Source: Bugula neritina
Lineage: Eukaryota > Bryozoa > Gymnolaemata > Cheilostomatida > Bugulidae
NCBI GenBank assembly: GCA_964035545.1
Contig: CAXIUT010000183.1
Span: 186,001 to 250,000 of the forward strand
Direction: 5' to 3'
DNA length: 64,000 nucleotides
A model generated the notes under the pieces. It had not been told where the DNA came from and searched no databases. It saw nothing but the letters and a program-made list of their open reading frames with translations. Position numbers and translations under genes: made by a program. Position 1 is the first letter of the stretch, and the number at the start of each line of letters is the position of its first letter. Below, piece after piece: positions 15,170-30,960 of this stretch.

Positions 15170-15945
15170 TGCAACATACTGAAATATACTGTAACACACT
15201 GAAACATACTGCAACATACTGAAATACACTGCTACATACTGAAATATACTGCAACATACTGCCACATACTGAAATACACTGTAACATACTGAAATACACT
15301 GCAACAAACTACAACATATTGAAATACACTGCAACACATTGAAATATATTGCGACATACCTAAATATACGGTAATATAGCGGAAAAAAACTGTAACAGAT
15401 TGACAAATTCTGCAACATACTGAAATATACTGCGACACATTGCAATATACTGTAACATACTGAAATATGCTCTAGCACACTGAAATACACTGCAACCCAC
15501 TGAAATATACTGCAACATACGGAAATACACTGCAACACATTGAAATACACTGCAACATACCAAAATAAATGGTAAACTACTGAAATATACTTTAACACAT
15601 TGAAAAATACTGCAACATACTGAAATATACTGTAACACACTGAAATATACTGCAACATACTGAAATACACTGTAACATACTGAAATAAACTGCAACATAC
15701 TGAAGTACACTGCAACATCCTACAACATACTGAAATACAATGTAACATATTGAAACACACTGCAACACATTGAAATATACTGCAATGTACCGAATTATAT
15801 GGTGGACTACTGAAATATACTGTAACACATTGCAATATACTGTAACATACTGAAATATGCTGTAGCACACTGAAATACACTGCAACTCACTGAAATATAC
15901 TGCAACATACTGAAATACACTGCAACACATTGAAATATACTGCAA
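15170..15945. repeat. 951-bp-spaced direct duplication, copy 1
   Basis: This segment recurs at 16121-16896. Both copies carry the rarer landmark in which the dyad is followed by GCGG and seven A residues (15383-15389 and 16334-16340). That variant shifts the decamer register by one base, which explains the odd spacing of 950 plus 1. Confidence 0.85.
15369..15389. repeat. Variant landmark: dyad plus GCGG-A7 (representative copy)
   Basis: Here the right arm of the dyad is changed to TAGCGG and the A tract is seven bases, which shifts the register by +1. Further copies have A tracts at 16334, 41157 and 58118, and an interrupted form lies at 45659. All are followed by CTGTAACAGATTGAYAAATTC, so they form one lineage. 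Confidence 0.85.
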
Positions 15946-16120
15946 CATACTGCAACATTCTGAAATACACTGTAACATACTGAAATACATTGCAAAATAC
16001 TGCAACATATTGAAATACACTGCAACACATTGAAATATACTGCAACATACCTAAATATCCGGTAATATACTGAAATACACTGCAACATATTGAAAGACAC
16101 TGCAAGACAATGAAATATAC

Positions 16121-16896
16121 TGCAACATACTGAAATATACTGTAACACACTGAAACATACTGCAACATACTGAAATACACTGCTACATACTGAAATATAC
16201 TGCAACATACTGCCACATACTGAAATACACTGTAACATACTGAAATACACTGCAACAAACTACAACATATTGAAATACACTGCAACACATTGAAATATAC
16301 TGCAACATACCTAAATATACGGTAATATAGCGGAAAAAAACTGTAACAGATTGACAAATTCTGCAACATACTGAAATATACTGCGACACATTGCAATATA
16401 CTGTAACATACTGAAATATGCTCTAGCACACTGAAATACACTGCAACCCACTGAAATATACTGCAACATACGGAAATACACTGCAACACATTGAAATACA
16501 CTGCAACATACCAAAATAAATGGTAAACTACTGAAATATACTTTAACACATTGAAAAATACTGCAACATACTGAAATATACTGTAACACACTGAAATATA
16601 CTGCAACATACTAAAATACACTGTAACATACTGAAATAAACTGCAACATACTGAAGTACACTGCAACATCCTACAACATACTGAAATACAATGTAACATA
16701 TTGAAACACACTGCAACACATTGAAATATACTGCAATGTACCGAATTATATGGTGGACTACTGAAATATACTGTAACACATTGCAATATACTGTAACATA
16801 CTGAAATATGCTGTAGCACACTGAAATACACTGCAACTCACTGAAACATACTGCAACATACTGAAATACACTGCAACACATTGAAATATACTGCAA
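16121..16896. repeat. 951-bp-spaced direct duplication, copy 2
   Basis: This is the second copy of 15170-15945. The match ends where this copy continues into CCTACAGAAATAGG while the first continues into CATACTGCAACATTC. It is separated from copy 1 by about 175 bp of other satellite units. Confidence 0.85.
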
Positions 16897-17346
16897 CCTA
16901 CAGAAATAGGTGGTAAACTACTGAAATATACTGTAACACATTGAAAAATACTGCAACATACTGAAATATACTGCGACACATTGTAATATACTGTAACATA
17001 CTGAAACATACTGTAGCACACTGAAATAGACTGCAGCTCACTGAAATATACTGCATTATACTGAAATTCACTGCAGCATCCTACAACATGCTGAAATACA
17101 CTGTAACATATTGAAATACACTGCAACAAACTACAACATATTGAAATACACTGCAACGCATTGAAAGACACTGCAACACATTGAAATATACTGCAATATA
17201 CCAATATATATGGTAAACTGCTGAAATATACTTTAACACATTGAAAAATACTGCAACATACTGAAAAATACTGTAACACACTGAAATATACTGCAACATA
17301 CTGAAATACACTGCTAGATACTGAAATATACTGCAACATACTGCAA

Positions 17347-20300
17347 CAATCTGAAATACACTGTAACATACTGAAATACACTGCAACAAACTACAACATA
17401 TTGAAATACACTGCAACACATTGTAATATACTGCAACATACCTAAATATACGGTAATATACTGAAAAATAAACTGTGACAGATTGAAAAATTCCGCAACA
17501 TACTGAAATAAACTGCAACACACTGAAATACACCTCAAAATACTACCACATACTGAAATACACTGTAACATATTGAAATACACTGCAACACTTTGAAATA
17601 TACTGCAACATACCGAAATATATGGTAAACTACTAAAATATACTGTAACACTTTGAAAAACAGTGCAACATACTGAAATATACTGCGACACTTTGCAATG
17701 TACTGTAACATACTGAAATATGCTGTAGCACACTGAAATACACTGCAACTCACTGAAATATACTGCAACATATTGAAATACACTGCAACATCCTACAACA
17801 TGCTAAAATACACTGTAACATATTGAAATACAGTACAACACATTGAAATATACTGCAACATACCGGAATATATGGTAAAGTACTGAAATATACTGTAACA
17901 CACTGAAAAATACTGCAACATACTGAAATATACTGCGACACATTGCAATATACTGCAACATACCAAAATATATGGTAAACTACTGAAATATACTTTAACA
18001 CATTGAAAAATACTGCAACATACTGAAATATACTGTAACACACTGAAATATACTGCAACATACTGAAATACACTGTAACATACTGAGATAAACTGCAACA
18101 TACGAAAATATATGGTAAACTACTGAAATATAATTTAACACATTGAAAAATCCTGCAACATACTAAAATATACTGTAACACACTGCAAGATACTGCAACA
18201 TACCGAAATACACTGTAACATAGTGAAACACACTGCAACATATTGCATTATACTGACATACACTGGAACATATTGAAATACACTGCAACATCCTACAACA
18301 TGGTGAAATACACTGTAACATATTGAAATACACTGCAACAGATTGAAAAATACTGCAACATACAGAAATATATGGTAAACTATTGAATTATACTGTAACA
18401 CATTGAAAAATACTGAAACACACTGAAATATACTCTGACACAATGCAAAATACTGTAACATACTGAAATATGCTGTAGAACACTGAAATACACTGCAACT
18501 CACTGAAATATACTGCAACATACTGAAAAACACTGTAACATATTGAGACATACTGCAACATACTGCAACATTCTGAAATACACTGTAACATACTGAAATA
18601 CATTGCAAAATACTGCAACATATTGAAATACACTGCAACACATTGAAATATACTGCAACATACCTAAATATCCGGTAATATACTGAAATATACTGTAACA
18701 CATTGAAAAATACTGCAACATACTGAAATACACTGCAACCCACTAAAATACATCGCAAAAGACTACAACATACTGAAATATACTGTAACACACTGAAATA
18801 TACTGCAACATACTGAAATACACTGAAACATACTGAAATAAACTGCAATATACCAAAATATATGGTAAACTACTGAAATATACTGTAACACACTGAAAAA
18901 TACTGCAACATACTGAAATATACTGCGACACATTGCAATATACTGCAACATACCAAAATATATGGTAAACTACTGAAATATACTTTAACACATTGAAAAT
19001 TACTGCAACATACTGAAATATACTGTAACACACTGAAATATCCTGCAACAAACTGAAATACACTGTAACATATTGAAATAAACTGCAACATACCAAAATA
19101 TATGGTAAACTACTGAAATATACTTTAACACATTGAAAAATACTGCAACATACTAAAATATACCGTAACACACTGCAAGATACTGCAACATACCGAAATA
19201 CACTGTAACATACTGAAACACACTGCAACATACTGCATTATACTGACTAACACTGGAACATATTGAAATACACTGCAACATCTTACAACATGCTGAAATA
19301 CACTGTAACATATTGAAATACACTGCAACACAATGAAATACACTGCAACATACCAAAATATATGGTAAACTACTGAAATATACTTTAACACATTGAAAAA
19401 TACTGCAACATACTGAAATATACTGTAACACACTGAAATGTACTGCAACATACTGAAATATACTGTAACATACTGAAATAAACTGTAACATACTGAAATA
19501 CACTGCAACATCCTACAACATACTGAATTACACTGTAACATTGTGAAATACACTGCAACACATTGAAAAATACTGCAACATACCGAAATATACGGTAAAC
19601 TATTGAATTATACTGTAACACATTGAAAATTACTGAAACACACTGAAATATACTCTGACACAATGCAATATACTGTAACATACTGAAATATGCTGTAGCA
19701 CACTGAAATACACTGCGACTCACTGAAATATACTACAACATACTGAAAAACACTGTAACATACTGAAACATACTGCAACATACTACAACATATTGAAATA
19801 CACTGCAACACATTGAAATATACTGCAACATACCTAAATATCCGGTAATATACTGAAATATACTGTAACACATTGAAAAATACTACAACATACTGAAATA
19901 CACTGTAACATATTGAAATACACTGCAACACATTGAAATATACTGCAACCTATAGAAATATATGGTAAACTACTGAAATATACTGTAACACATTGAAAAA
20001 TACTGCAACATACTGAAACATACTGCGACACATTGCAATATACAGTAACATACTGAAACATGCTGTAGCACACTGAAATAGACTGCAGCTCACTGAAATA
20101 TACTGCAACATACTGAAATACACTGCTACATACTGAAATATACTGCAACATACTGCAACATACTGAAATACACTGTACCATACTGAAATACACTGCAACA
20201 AACTACAACATATTGAAATACACTGCAACACATTGAAATATACTGCAACATACCTAAATATACGGTAATATACCGAAAAAAAAACTGTAACAGATTGAAA

Positions 20301-20940
20301 AATTCTGCAACATACTGAAATAAACTGCAACACACTGAAATACAGCGCAAAATACTACAACATACTGAAATACACTGTAACATATTGAAATACACTGCAA
20401 CACTTTGAAATATACTGCAACATACCGAAATATATGGTAAACTACTAAAATATACTGTAACACTTTGAGAAATAGTGCAACACACTGAAATATACTCTAA
20501 CACATTGCAATATACTGTAACATACTGAAATATGCTGTAGCACACTGAAATACATTGCAACTCACTGAAATATACTGCAACATACTGAAATACACTGTAA
20601 CATATTGAAAAATACTGCAACATACTGCAACATACCGAAATACACTGTAACATACTGAAACACACTGCAACATACTGCATTATACTGACTAACACTGGAA
20701 CATATTGAAATACACTGCAACATCCTACAACATGCTGAAATACACTGTAACATATTGAAATACACTGCAACACAATGAAATACACTGCAACATACCAAAA
20801 TATATGGTAAACTACTGAAATATACTTTAACACATTGAAAAATACTGCAACATACTGAAATATACTGTAACACACTGAAATGTACTGCAACATACTGAAA
20901 TACACTGTAACATACTGAAATAAACTGTAACATACTGCAA
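17347..20940. repeat. 3594-bp tandem duplication, copy 1
   Basis: CAATCTGAAATACACTG opens the unit at 17347 and again at 20941. The two copies share private variants such as GTAGAACACTG at about 18475 and 22069. They differ at a few sites: CTGAAAAATAAACTG at 17461 against CCG-A9-CTG, CACCTC against CACCGC near 17532, and CTTAC against CCTAC near 19283. The length is 3590 plus two register shifts of +2. Confidence 0.88.
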
Positions 20941-23900
20941 CAATCTGAAATACACTGTAACATACTGAAATACACTGCAACAAACTACAACATATTGAAA
21001 TACACTGCAACACATTGTAATATACTGCAACATACCTAAATATACGGTAATATACCGAAAAAAAAACTGTGACAGATTGAAAAATTCCGCAACATACTGA
21101 AATAAACTGCAACACACTGAAATACACCGCAAAATACTACCACATACTGAAATACACTGTAACATATTGAAATACACTGCAACACTTTGAAATATACTGC
21201 AACATACCGAAATATATGGTAAACTACTAAAATATACTGTAACACTTTGAAAAACAGTGCAACATACTGAAATATACTGCGACACTTTGCAATGTACTGT
21301 AACATACTGAAATATGCTGTAGCACACTGAAATACACTGCAACTCACTGAAATATACTGCAACATATTGAAATACACTGCAACATCCTACAACATGCTAA
21401 AATACACTGTAACATATTGAAATACAGTACAACACATTGAAATATACTGCAACATACCGGAATATATGATAAAGTACTGAAATATACTGTAACACACTGA
21501 AAAATACTGCAACATACTGAAATATACTGCGACACATTGCAATATACTGCAACATACCAAAATATATGGTAAACTACTGAAATATACTTTAACACATTGA
21601 AAAATACTGCAACATACTGAAATATACTGTAACACACTGAAATATACTGCAACATACTGAAATACACTGTAACATACTGAGATAAACTGCAACATACGAA
21701 AATATATGGTAAACTACTGAAATATAATTTAACACATTGAAAAATCCTGCAACATACTAAAATATACTGTAACACACTGCAAGATACTGCAACATACCGA
21801 AATACACTGTAACATAGTGAAACACACTGCAACATATTGCATTATACTGACATACACTGGAACATATTGAAATACACTGCAACATCCTACAACATGGTGA
21901 AATACACTGTAACATATTGAAATACACTGCAACAGATTGAAAAATACTGCAACATACAGAAATATATGGTAAACTATTGAATTATACTGTAACACATTGA
22001 AAAATACTGAAACACACTGAAATATACTCTGACACAATGCAAAATACTGTAACATACTGAAATATGCTGTAGAACACTGAAATACACTGCAACTCACTGA
22101 AATATACTGCAACATACTGAAAAACACTGTAACATATTGAGACATACTGCAACATACTGCAACATTCTGAAATACACTGTAACATACTGAAATACATTGC
22201 AAAATACTGCAACATATTGAAATACACTGCAACACATTGAAATATACTGCAACATACCTAAATATCCGGTAATATACTGAAATATACTGTAACACATTGA
22301 AAAATACTGCAACATACTGAAATACACTGCAACCCACTGTAATACATCGCAAAAGACTACAACATACTGAAATATACTGTAACACACTGAAATATACTGC
22401 AACATACTGAAATACACTGAAACATACTGAAATAAACTGCAATATACCAAAATATATGGTAAACTACTGAAATATACTGTAACACACTGAAAAATACTGC
22501 AACATACTGAAATATACTGCGACACATTGCAATATACTGCAACATACCAAAATATATGGTAAACTACTGAAATATACTTTAACACATTGAAAATTACTGC
22601 AACATACTGAAATATACTGTAACACACTGAAATATCCTGCAACAAACTGAAATACACTGTAACATATTGAAATAAACTGCAACATACCAAAATATATGGT
22701 AAACTACTGAAATATACTTTAACACATTGAAAAATACTGCAACATACTAAAATATACCGTAACACACTGCAAGATACTGCAACATACCGAAATACACTGT
22801 AACATACTGAAACACACTGCAACATACTGCATTATACTGACTAACACTGGAACATATTGAAATACACTGCAACATCCTACAACATGCTGAAATACACTGT
22901 AACATATTGAAATACACTGCAACACAATGAAATACACTGCAACATACCAAAATATATGGTAAACTACTGAAATATACTTTAACACATTGAAAAATACTGC
23001 AACATACTGAAATATACTGTAACACACTGAAATGTACTGCAACATACTGAAATACACTGTAACATACTGAAATAAACTGTAACATACTGAAATACACTGC
23101 AACATCCTACAACATACTGAATTACACTGTAACATTGTGAAATACACCGCAACACATTGAAAAATACTGCAACATACCGAAATATACGGTAAACTATTGA
23201 ATTATACTGTAACACATTGAAAATTACTGAAACACACTGAAATATACTCTGACACAATGCAATATACTGTAACATACTGAAATATGCTGTAGCACACTGA
23301 AATACACTGCGACTCACTGAAGTATACTACAACATACTGAAAAACACTGTAACATATTGAAACATACTGCAACATACTACAACATATTGAAATACACTGC
23401 AACACATTGAAATATACTGCAACATACCTAAATATCCGGTAATATACTGAAATATACTGTAACACATTGAAAAATACTACAACATACTGAAATACACTGT
23501 AACATATTGAAATACACTGCAACACATTGAAATATACTGCAACCTATAGAAATATATGGTAAACTACTGAAATATACTGTAACACATTGAAAAATACTGC
23601 AACATACTGAAACATACTGCGACACATTGCAATATACAGTAACATACTGAAACATGCTGTAGCACACTGAAATAGACTGCAGCTCACTGAAATATACTGC
23701 AACATACTGAAATACACTGCTACATACTGAAATATACTGCAACATACTGCAACATACTGAAATACACTGTAACATACTGAAATACACTGCAACAAACTAC
23801 AACATATTGAAATACACTGCAACACTTTGAAATATACTGCAACATACCTAAATATACGGTAATATACCGAAAAAAAAACTGTAACAGATTGAAAAATTCT

Positions 23901-24534
23901 GCAACATACTGAAATAAACTGCAACACACTGAAATACAGCGCAAAATACTACAACATACTGAAATACACTGTAACATATTGAAATACACTGCAACACTTT
24001 GAAATATACTGCAACATACCGAAATATATGGTAAACTACTAAAATATACTGTAACACTTTGAGAAATAGTGCAACACACTGAAATATACTCTGACACATT
24101 GCAATATACTGTAACATACTGAAATATGCTGTAGCACACTGAAATACATTGCAACTCACTGAAATATACTGCAACATACTGAAATACACTGTAACATATT
24201 GAAAAATACTGCAACATACTGCAACATACCGAAATACACTGTAACATACTGAAACACACTGCAACATACTGCATTATACTGACTAACACTGGAACATATT
24301 GAAATACACTGCAACATCCTACAACATGCTGAAATACACTGTAACATATTGAAATACACTGCAACACAATGAAATACACTGCAACATACCAAAATATATG
24401 GTAAACTACTGAAATATACTTTAACACATTGAAAAATACTGCAACATACTGAAATATACTGTAACACACTGAAATGTACTGCAACATACTGAAATACACT
24501 GTAACATACTGAAATAAACTGTAACATACTGAAA
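20941..24534. repeat. 3594-bp tandem duplication, copy 2
   Basis: This copy follows copy 1 directly and aligns at a constant offset of 3594. Its right part (23139 onward) is also the left part of the larger 7822-bp duplication, so the 3594-bp event is probably the older of the two. Confidence 0.86.
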
Positions 24535-27500
24535 TACACTGCAACATCCTACAACATACTGAATTACACTGTAACATTGTGAAATACACTGCAACACATT
24601 GAAAAATACTGCAACATACCGAAATATACGGTAAACTATTGAATTATACTGTAACACATTGAAAATTACTGAAACACACTGAAATATACTCTGACACAAT
24701 GCAATATACTGTAACATACTGAAATATGCTGTAGCACACTGAAATACACTGCGACTCACTGAAATATACTACAACATACTGAAAAACACTGTAACATATT
24801 GAAACATACTGCAACATACTACAACATATTGAAATACACTGCAACACATTGAAATATACTGCAACATACCTAAATATCCGGTAATATACTGAAATATACT
24901 GTAACACATTGAAAAATACTACAACATACTGAAATACACTGTAACATATTGAAATACACTGCAACACATTGAAATATACTGCAACCTATAGAAATATATG
25001 GTAAACTACTGAAATATACTGTAACACATTGAAAAATACTGCAACATACTGAAACATACTGCGACACATTGCAATATACAGTAACATACTGAAACATGCT
25101 GTAGCACACTGAAATAGACTGCAGCTCACTGAAATATACTGCAACATACTGAAATACACTGCTACATACTGAAATATACTGCAACATACTGCAACATACT
25201 GAAATACACTGTAACATACTGAAATACACTGCAACAAACTACAACATATTGAAATACACTGCAACACATTGAAATATACTGCAACATACCTAAATATACG
25301 GTAATATACCGAAAAAAAAACTGTAACAGATTGAAAAATTCTGCAACATACTGAAATAAACTGCAACACACTGAAATACAGCGCAAAATACTACAACATA
25401 CTGAAATACACTGTAACATATTGAAATACACTGCAACATACTGAAATATACTGCAACATACTGCAACATACTGAAATACACTGTAACATACTGAAATACA
25501 CTGCAACAAACTACAACATATTGAAATACACTGCAACACATTGAAATATACTGCAACATACCTAAATATACGGTAATATACCGAAAAAAAAACTGTAACA
25601 GATTGAAAAATTCTGCAACATACTGAAATAAACTGCAACACACTGAAATACAGCGCAAAATACTACAACATACTGAAATACACTGTAACATATTGAAATA
25701 CACTGCAACACTTTGAAATATACTGCAACATACCGAAATATATGGTAAACTACTAAAATATACTGTAACACTTTGAGAAATAGTGCAACACACTGAAATA
25801 TACTCTGACACATTGCAATATACTGTAACATACTGAAATATGCTGTAGCACACTGAAATACATTGCAACTCACTGAAATATACTGCAACATACTGAAATA
25901 CACTGTAACATATTGAAAAATACTGCAACATACTGCAACATACTGAAATACACTGTAACATACTGAAATACATTGCAAAATACTACAACATACTGAAATA
26001 CACTGTAACACATTGGAATATACTACAACATACCTAAATATCCGATAATATACTGAAATATACTGTAACACATTGAAAAATACTGCAACATACTGAAATA
26101 CACTGCGACCCACTGAAATACATCGCAAAATACTACAACATACTGCAACAAACTACAACATATTGAAATACACTGCAACACATTGAAATATACTGCAACA
26201 TACCTAAATATACGGTAATATACCGAAAAAAAAACTGTAACAGATTGAAAAATTCTGCAACATACTGAAATATACTGCAACATACTGAAATACACTGCTA
26301 GATACTGATATGTACTGCAACATACTTCAACATTCTGAAATACACTGTAACATACTGAAATACACTGCAACAAACCACAACATATTGAAATACACTGCAA
26401 CACATTGAAATAGACTGCAACCTACCTAAATATACGGTAATATACTGAAAAAAAAACTGTAACAGATTGAAAAATTCTGCAACATACTGAAATAAACTTC
26501 AACACACTGAAATACACCGCAAAATACTACAACATACTGAAATACACTGTAACATATTGAAATACACTGCAACACTTTGAAATATACTGCAACATACCGA
26601 AATATATGGTAAACTACTAAAATATACTGTAACACTTTGAAAAATAGTGCAACATACTGAAATATACTGCGACACTTTGCAATGTACTGTAACATACTGA
26701 AATATGCTGTAGCACACTGAAATACACTGCAACTCACTGAAATATACTGCAACATATTGAAATACACTGCAACATCTTACAACATGCTAAAATACACTGT
26801 AACATATTGAAATACACTACAACACATTGAAATATACTGCAACATACCGGAATATATGGTAAACTACTGAAATATACTGTAACACACTGAAAAATACTGC
26901 AACATACTGAAATATACTGCGACACATTGCAATATACTGCAACATACCAAAATATATGGTAAACAACTGAAATATACTTTAACACATTGAAAAATACTGA
27001 AACATACTGAAATATACTGTAACACACTGAAATATACTGCAACAAACTGAAATACACTGTAACATACTGAAATAAACTGCAACATACCAAAATATATGGT
27101 AAACTACTGAAATATACTTTAACACATTGAAAAATACTGCAACATACTAAAATATACTGTAACACACTGCAAGATACTGCAACATACCGAAATACACTGT
27201 AACATACTGAAACACACTGCAACATACTGCATTATACTGACATACACTGGAACATATTGAAATACACTGCAACATCCTACAACATGCTGAAATACACTGT
27301 AACATATTGAAATACACTGCAACACAATGAAATATACTGCAACATACCAAAATATATGGTAAACTACTGAAATATACTTTAACACATTGAAAAATACTGC
27401 AATATACTGAAATATACTGTAACACACTGAAATATACTGCAACATACTGAAATACACTGTAACATACTGAAATAAACTGCAACATACTGAAATACACTGC

Positions 27501-30500
27501 AACATCCTACAACATACTGAATTACACTGTAACATATTGAAATACACTGTAACATATTGAAAAATACTGCAACATACTGCAACATACTGAAATACACTGT
27601 AACATACTGAAATACATTGCAAAATACTACAACATACTGAAATACACTGTAACACATTGGAATATACTACAACATACCTAAATATCCGATAATATACTGA
27701 AATATACTGTAACACATTGAAAAATACTGCAACATACTGAAATACACTGCGACCCACTGAAATACATCGCAAAATACTACAACATACTGAAATACACTGT
27801 AACATATTGAAATACACTGCAACACATTGAAATATACTGCAACCTACAGAAACAGGTGGTAAACTACTGAAATATACTGTAACACATTGAAAAATACTGC
27901 AACATACTGAAATATACTGCAACATACTGAAATACACTGCTAGATACTGATATGTACTGCAACATACTTCAACATTCTGAAATACACTGTAACATACTGA
28001 AATACACTGCAACAAACCACAACATATTGAAATACACTGCAACACATTGAAATAGACTGCAACCTACCTAAATATACGGTAATATACTGAAAAAAAAACT
28101 GTAACAGATTGAAAAATTCTGCAACATACTGAAATAAACTTCAACACACTGAAATACACCGCAAAATACTACAACATACTGAAATACACTGTAACATATT
28201 GAAATACACTGCAACACTTTGAAATATACTGCAACATACCGAAATATATGGTAAACTACTAAAATATACTGTAACACTTTGAAAAATAGTGCAACATACT
28301 GAAATATACTGCGACACTTTGCAATGTACTGTAACATACTGAAATATGCTGTAGCACACTGAAATACACTGCAACTCACTGAAATATACTGCAACATATT
28401 GAAATACACTGCAACATCCTACAACATGCTAAAATACACTGTAACATATTGAAATACACTACAACACATTGAAATATACTGCAACATACCGGAATATATG
28501 GTAAACTACTGAAATATACTGTAACACACTGAAAAATACTGCAACATACTGAAATATACTGCGACACATTGCAATATACTGCAACATACCAAAATATATG
28601 GTAAACTACTGAAATATACTTTAACACATTGAAAAATACTGCAACATACTGAAATATACTGTAACACACTGAAATATACTGCAACAAACTGAAATACACT
28701 GTAACATACTGAAATAAACTGCAACATACCAAAATATATGGTAAACTACTGAAATATACTTTAACACATTGAAAAATACTGCAACATACTAAAATATACT
28801 GTAACACACTGCAAGATACTGCAACATACCGAAATACACTGTAACATACTGAAACACACTGCAACATACTGCATTATACTGACATACACAGGAACATATT
28901 GAAATACACTGCAACATCCTACAACATGCTGAAATACACTGTAACATATTGAAATACACTGCAACACAATGAAATATACTGCAACATACCAAAATATATG
29001 GTAAACTACTGAAATATACTTTAACACATTGAAAAATACTGCAATATACTGAAATATACTGTAACACACTGAAATATACTGCAACATACTGAAATACACT
29101 GTAACATACTGAAATAAACTGCAACATACTGAAATACACTGCAACATCCTACAACATACTGAATTACACTGTAACATATTGAAATACACTGCAACACATT
29201 GAAAAATACTGCAACATACCGAAATATATGGTAAACTATTGAATTATACTGTAACACATTGAAAAATACTGAAACACACTGAAGTTTACTCTGACACAAT
29301 GCAATATACTGTAACATACTGAATTATTCTGTAGCACACTGAAATACACTGCAACTCACTGAAATATACTGCAACATACTGAAAAACACTGTAACATATT
29401 GAAACATACTGCAACATACTACAACATATTGAAATACACTGCAACACATTGAAATATACTGCAACATACCTAAATATCCGGTAATATACTGAAATATACT
29501 GTAACACATTGAAAAATATTGCAACATACTGAAATACACTGCAACCCACTGAAATACATCGCAAAAGACTACAACATACTGAAATATACTGTAACACACT
29601 GAAATATACTGCAACATACTGAAATACACTGAAACATACTGAAATAAACTGCAATATACCAAAATATATGGTAAACTACTGAAATATACTGTAACACACT
29701 GAAAAATACTGCAACATACTGAAATATACTGCGACACATTGCAATATACTGCAACATACCAAAATATATGGTAAACTACTGAAATATACTTTAACACATT
29801 GAAAATTACTGCAACATACTGAAATATACTGTAACACACTGAAATATCCTGCAACAAACTGAAATACACTGTAACATATTGAAATAAACTACAACATACC
29901 AAAATATATGGTAAACTACTGAAATATACTTTAACACATTGAAAAATACTGCAACATACTAAAATATACCGTAACACACTGCAAGATACTGCAACATACC
30001 GAAATACACTGTAACATACTGAAACACACTGCAACATACTGCATTATACTGACTAACACTGGAACATATTGAAATACACTGCAACATCCTACAACATGCT
30101 GAAATACACTGTAACATATTGAAATACACTGGAACACAATGAAATACACTGCAACATACCAAAATATATGGTAAACTACTGAAATATACTTTAACACATT
30201 GAAAAATACTGCAACATACTGAAATATACTGTAACACACTGAAATATACTGCAACATACTGAAATACACTGTAACATACTGAAATAAACTGTAACATACT
30301 GAAATACACTGCAACATCCTACAACATACTGAATTACACTGTAACATTGTGAAATACACTGCAACACATTGAAAAATACTGCAACACACTGAAATATACT
30401 CTGACACAATGCAATATACTGTAACATACTGAAATATGCTGTAGCACACTGAAATACACTGCAACTCACTGAAATATACTACAACATACTGAAAAACACT

Positions 30501-30960
30501 GTAACATATTGAAACATACTGCAACATACTACAACATATTGAAATACACTGCAACACATTGAAATATACTGCAACATACCTAAATATCCGGTAATATACT
30601 GAAATATACTGTAACACATTGAAAAATACTACAACATACTGAAATACACTGTAACATATTGAAATACACTGCAACACATTGAAATATACTGCAACCTATA
30701 GAAATATATGGTAAACTACTGAAATATACTGTAACACATTGAAAAATACTGCAACATACTGAAACATACTGCGACACATTGCAATATACAGTAACATACT
30801 GAAACATGCTGTAGCACACTGAAATAGACTGCAGCTCACTGAAATATACTGCAACATACTGAAATACACTGCTACATACTGAAATATACTGCAACATACT
30901 GCAACATACTGAAATACACTGTAACATACTGAAATACACTGCAACAAACTACAACATATT
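23139..30960. repeat. 7822-bp tandem duplication, copy 1
   Basis: The unit opens GAAATACACCGCAACACATT at 23139 and repeats exactly next door at 30961. All rare variants I checked are shared at offset 7822: CATCTTACAAC at 26771/34593, AAACAACTG at 26961/34783, TCCGATAATA at 26041/33863 and CACAGGAAC at about 28887/36709. I saw no difference between the copies in these checks. The length is 7810 plus six A9 shifts of +2, at 23870, 25312, 25584, 26226, 26448 and 28090. Confidence 0.92.
25165..25708. repeat. 272-bp tandem duplication inside the 7822-bp unit
   Basis: The dyad plus A9 landmark occurs at 25312 and again 272 bp later at 25584, with matching flanks. The length is 270 plus one A9 shift of +2. 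The same arrangement appears at 32987-33530 in the second 7822-bp copy, so this event preceded the larger duplication. Confidence 0.85.

Noticed and set aside
14231-15880. 549-codon open frame on the - strand with a Cys/Tyr/Phe-rich repeat peptide
   Set aside because: The reading is an effect of the stop-free decamer on this strand. Overlapping frames are also open and encode similar peptides, there is no unique domain or consistent start, and length depends only on where a TAG/TAA/TGA variant happens to fall.
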